Origin: an uncultured Clostridium sp.
Lineage (GTDB): Bacteria; Bacillota; Clostridia; Clostridiales; Clostridiaceae
Length of the DNA: 64,000 bases
Direction: 5' to 3'
Assembly: GCA_900547475.1 (NCBI GenBank)
Contig: URGW01000013.1
Coordinates: 14,845-78,844 of the forward strand
The notes beneath the pieces are model-generated. The model made no database searches. It was not told where the DNA came from and was given only the letters and a program-made list of their open reading frames with translations. Numbering within the stretch: the first letter of the stretch is position 1; every line of letters starts with the position of its first letter. Positions 63,601 to 64,000 of this stretch are shown here, piece by piece. A program made the position numbers and the translations under genes.

Positions 63601-63815
63601 ATTTGTTTTATTAGTTTTTCGCTATCTTCTTTTTCTTTATCTCTAATATAGTTTAGGGATTTTCTTATTATTTGTGATATGTATTGTGAAAGGATTGCTT
63701 TTGCTTCTTCTTTATCTATTTTGTCTTTATCTATAATGAATTTTTCTTGTTCTAGGTTGTTTAGTTGTTGTAGTATTTCTTTGTTTATTACTTGTTCGTA
63801 TAGACCTTCTTTCAA
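60645..63815 (-). CDS. PLD nuclease / SF2 helicase / DUF3427 protein
   Basis: A roughly 1056-residue protein. Residues about 140-290 form a phospholipase-D-like nuclease with HAKAYMF and GSSNLSNAAL, the HxK...GSxN pattern of restriction-type PLD domains. A superfamily 2 helicase follows (about 325-690), with Walker A AATGVGKT, DEFH, LTATPER and QQLGRGLR. The C-terminal part contains the DUF3427 region (LGYHNLSLTDFYGKSKDRS; NHLKTGNKIALFVREYKS; FTYLGTCEYRS). This architecture is shared by many stand-alone helicases suspected of DNA repair or defence. TTG at 63815 has GGAGGGAG five bases upstream and is a better start than ATG at 63830, which has no site. Confidence 0.87.
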   Translation of the reverse strand: MKEGLYEQVINKEILQQLNNLEQEKFIIDKDKIDKEEAKAILSQYISQIIRKSLNYIRDKEKEDSEKLIKQIEACNDIINILSKVSNEEDIKKYEIDKNGEILTALYSKVNNKRALNSKKATRPVTPLSQSSLFTGSGQEPNMLGELNKEILSCDSIDLLVSFVKWSGIRCIIESLRESTINNNKKLRIITTSYMGATDVKAIEELSKLPNTEIKISYDTDRTRLHAKAYMFKRETGFTTAYIGSSNLSNAALTSGLEWNLKITEQDSFDIIKKFEATFESYWNDSEFVSYNGTEEDKRRLQRSLRKEQKDSDNDLNFTFDIRPYAYQKEILEKLQVERKIFNKNRNLVIAATGVGKTVISAFDYKDFCKENRGKANRLLFVVHREEILKQARDTFRAILKNNNFGELMVGGRTPETLDHLFVSIQSLNSKDLCDITSEDYYDFIIVDEFHHAAAPSYQRLLNYYKPKVLLGLTATPERNDNKDIFKYFEDRISGEIRLPEAIDRKLLSPFQYFAVSDSVDLSKLKWQRKGYNISELDKVYTGNDIRVNNILASLNKYITDINEVVGLGFCVSKEHAKFMALRFNESGIPSLALTDESKKEDRNNAKERLVNGEIKFIFVVDIYNEGVDIPEVNTILFLRPTESLTVFLQQLGRGLRLSEGKECLTVLDYVGQAHKNYNFEEKFRSLIGRTNKSVKEYIENGFLTLPKGCYIQLEKEAKEYILRNIKSAANTKNNLVSKIRTFKGDTGLELTLENFLGYHNLSLTDFYGKSKDRSFSRMCVLAEEKEDFYDENEDIITKKLYNLLFINSRRFIEFIVKIINNYDNISEVDFNNEERLMLNMIYYIFYNDAPNKVELSSIKEGINKLLSNKTMMKEVCDILSYNYKHIEFIDKKVDLGFDCPLDLHCDYTTDVIMAAFGYFNEEKKPAFREGVKYFENKKTDIFFITLNKSDKDFSPSTLYEDYAINERLFHWQTQSKTSIQSTTGQRYINHLKTGNKIALFVREYKSRDGLTSPFTYLGTCEYRSHSGDKPISFVWELHEEIPASMINKANKSIII

Positions 63816-63889
63816 TTTTACTCCCTCCATTGTTATTTCTTTACTTTTAATTTTATCATATTTAGATATAAGATTTATATTTGAGTATA

Positions 63890-63919
63890 ATAAAAAGCCA
63901 CATTTCTGTGGCTTTTTAT
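63890..63919. terminator. Hairpin terminator upstream of the helicase gene
   Basis: A 13-base perfect stem (63890-63902 and 63907-63919) with a four-base loop and T-tracts on both sides. It ends a minus-strand gene beyond the window. Confidence 0.7.
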
Positions 63920-63936
63920 TATACTGCAGTTTGTTG

Positions 63937-63966
63937 AAAAACCCCCTGTTTAAAAATAGAGGGTTT
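63937..63966 (-). terminator. Second terminator in series
   Basis: AAAAACCC (from 63937) pairs with GGGTTTTT (to about 63967), and a T-tract follows on the minus strand. Together with the hairpin at 63890 it forms a double terminator for a gene to the right. Confidence 0.6.
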
Positions 63967-64000
63967 TTCTATTATTAGTTGTGGATAAAATTTAAGATTA

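Overview
The window is about 70+% AT, with strong GGAGG-type ribosome binding sites, mostly ATG starts with occasional TTG, and many short stem-loop terminators. It carries a sortase-anchored mucin-active glycosidase and DcuS/DcuR-type and OmpR-type two-component systems. All of this fits a gut-associated Clostridium (sensu stricto) chromosome. The genus is inferred; no rRNA or core phylogenetic marker is present.

Layout. 1-9.4 kb: end of an unknown gene, a short DEAD-box RNA helicase, an OmpR-type two-component system, a holin-like membrane protein, an aldo/keto reductase, a large Mrr-nuclease/SF2-helicase protein, and a LemA-TPM pair. 9.4-15.1 kb: one very large LPxTG-anchored GH101 endo-alpha-N-acetylgalactosaminidase. 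15.3-20.7 kb: thioredoxin, HNH protein, esterase, a small membrane protein and a three-gene MacA/MacB-like ABC exporter. 21-25.8 kb: a small membrane protein, a DcuS/DcuR-like system, a D-2-hydroxyacid dehydrogenase and an auxin-efflux-carrier family transporter. 26-29.3 kb: a protein with an FtsZ-like C-terminal pattern, a ParA-like ATPase, and a B12-binding radical SAM gene split at an A7 run. 29.5-31.6 kb: an insertion-sequence graveyard with a dead IS3-family element, an IS4-like remnant and two truncated host genes.

31.7-49.1 kb is the most interesting part: thirteen genes, all on the minus strand. At its core are a Gfo/Idh/MocA dehydrogenase, a xylose-isomerase-like TIM barrel and a small DUF6379-type protein in tandem. 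This is the signature of the C-glycoside deglycosidase system (DgpA/DgpB/DgpC, CarB/CarC), which oxidises C-3 of the sugar and then breaks the C-C glycosidic bond. Around it are a second TIM barrel, a second dehydrogenase, two MFS transporters, and an AraC regulator fused to a GH39-like domain that lacks the usual acid/base residue. A redox module completes the locus: two paralogous flavodoxin-like proteins with zinc ribbons, a 2Fe-2S/NuoG/GltD-like flavoprotein, a NuoF-like iron-sulfur protein without an obvious nucleotide-binding half, and a fumarate-reductase-like flavoprotein. I infer that the locus imports plant C-glycosides, cleaves them, uses the sugar and possibly reduces the aglycone.

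A second, nearly identical ParA gene lies at 49.3-50.1 kb. The two copies are direct repeats of about 0.9 kb that bracket the radical SAM gene, the IS graveyard and the catabolic locus. 50.3-64 kb: a DUF1284 remnant, a frameshifted bioY, a 5'-nucleotidase-like phosphoesterase, two tandem YhgE/Pip membrane proteins, a HAD phosphatase, a NUDIX hydrolase, small membrane proteins, a flavin reductase and a PLD-helicase-DUF3427 protein. I saw no tRNA, rRNA or CRISPR array.
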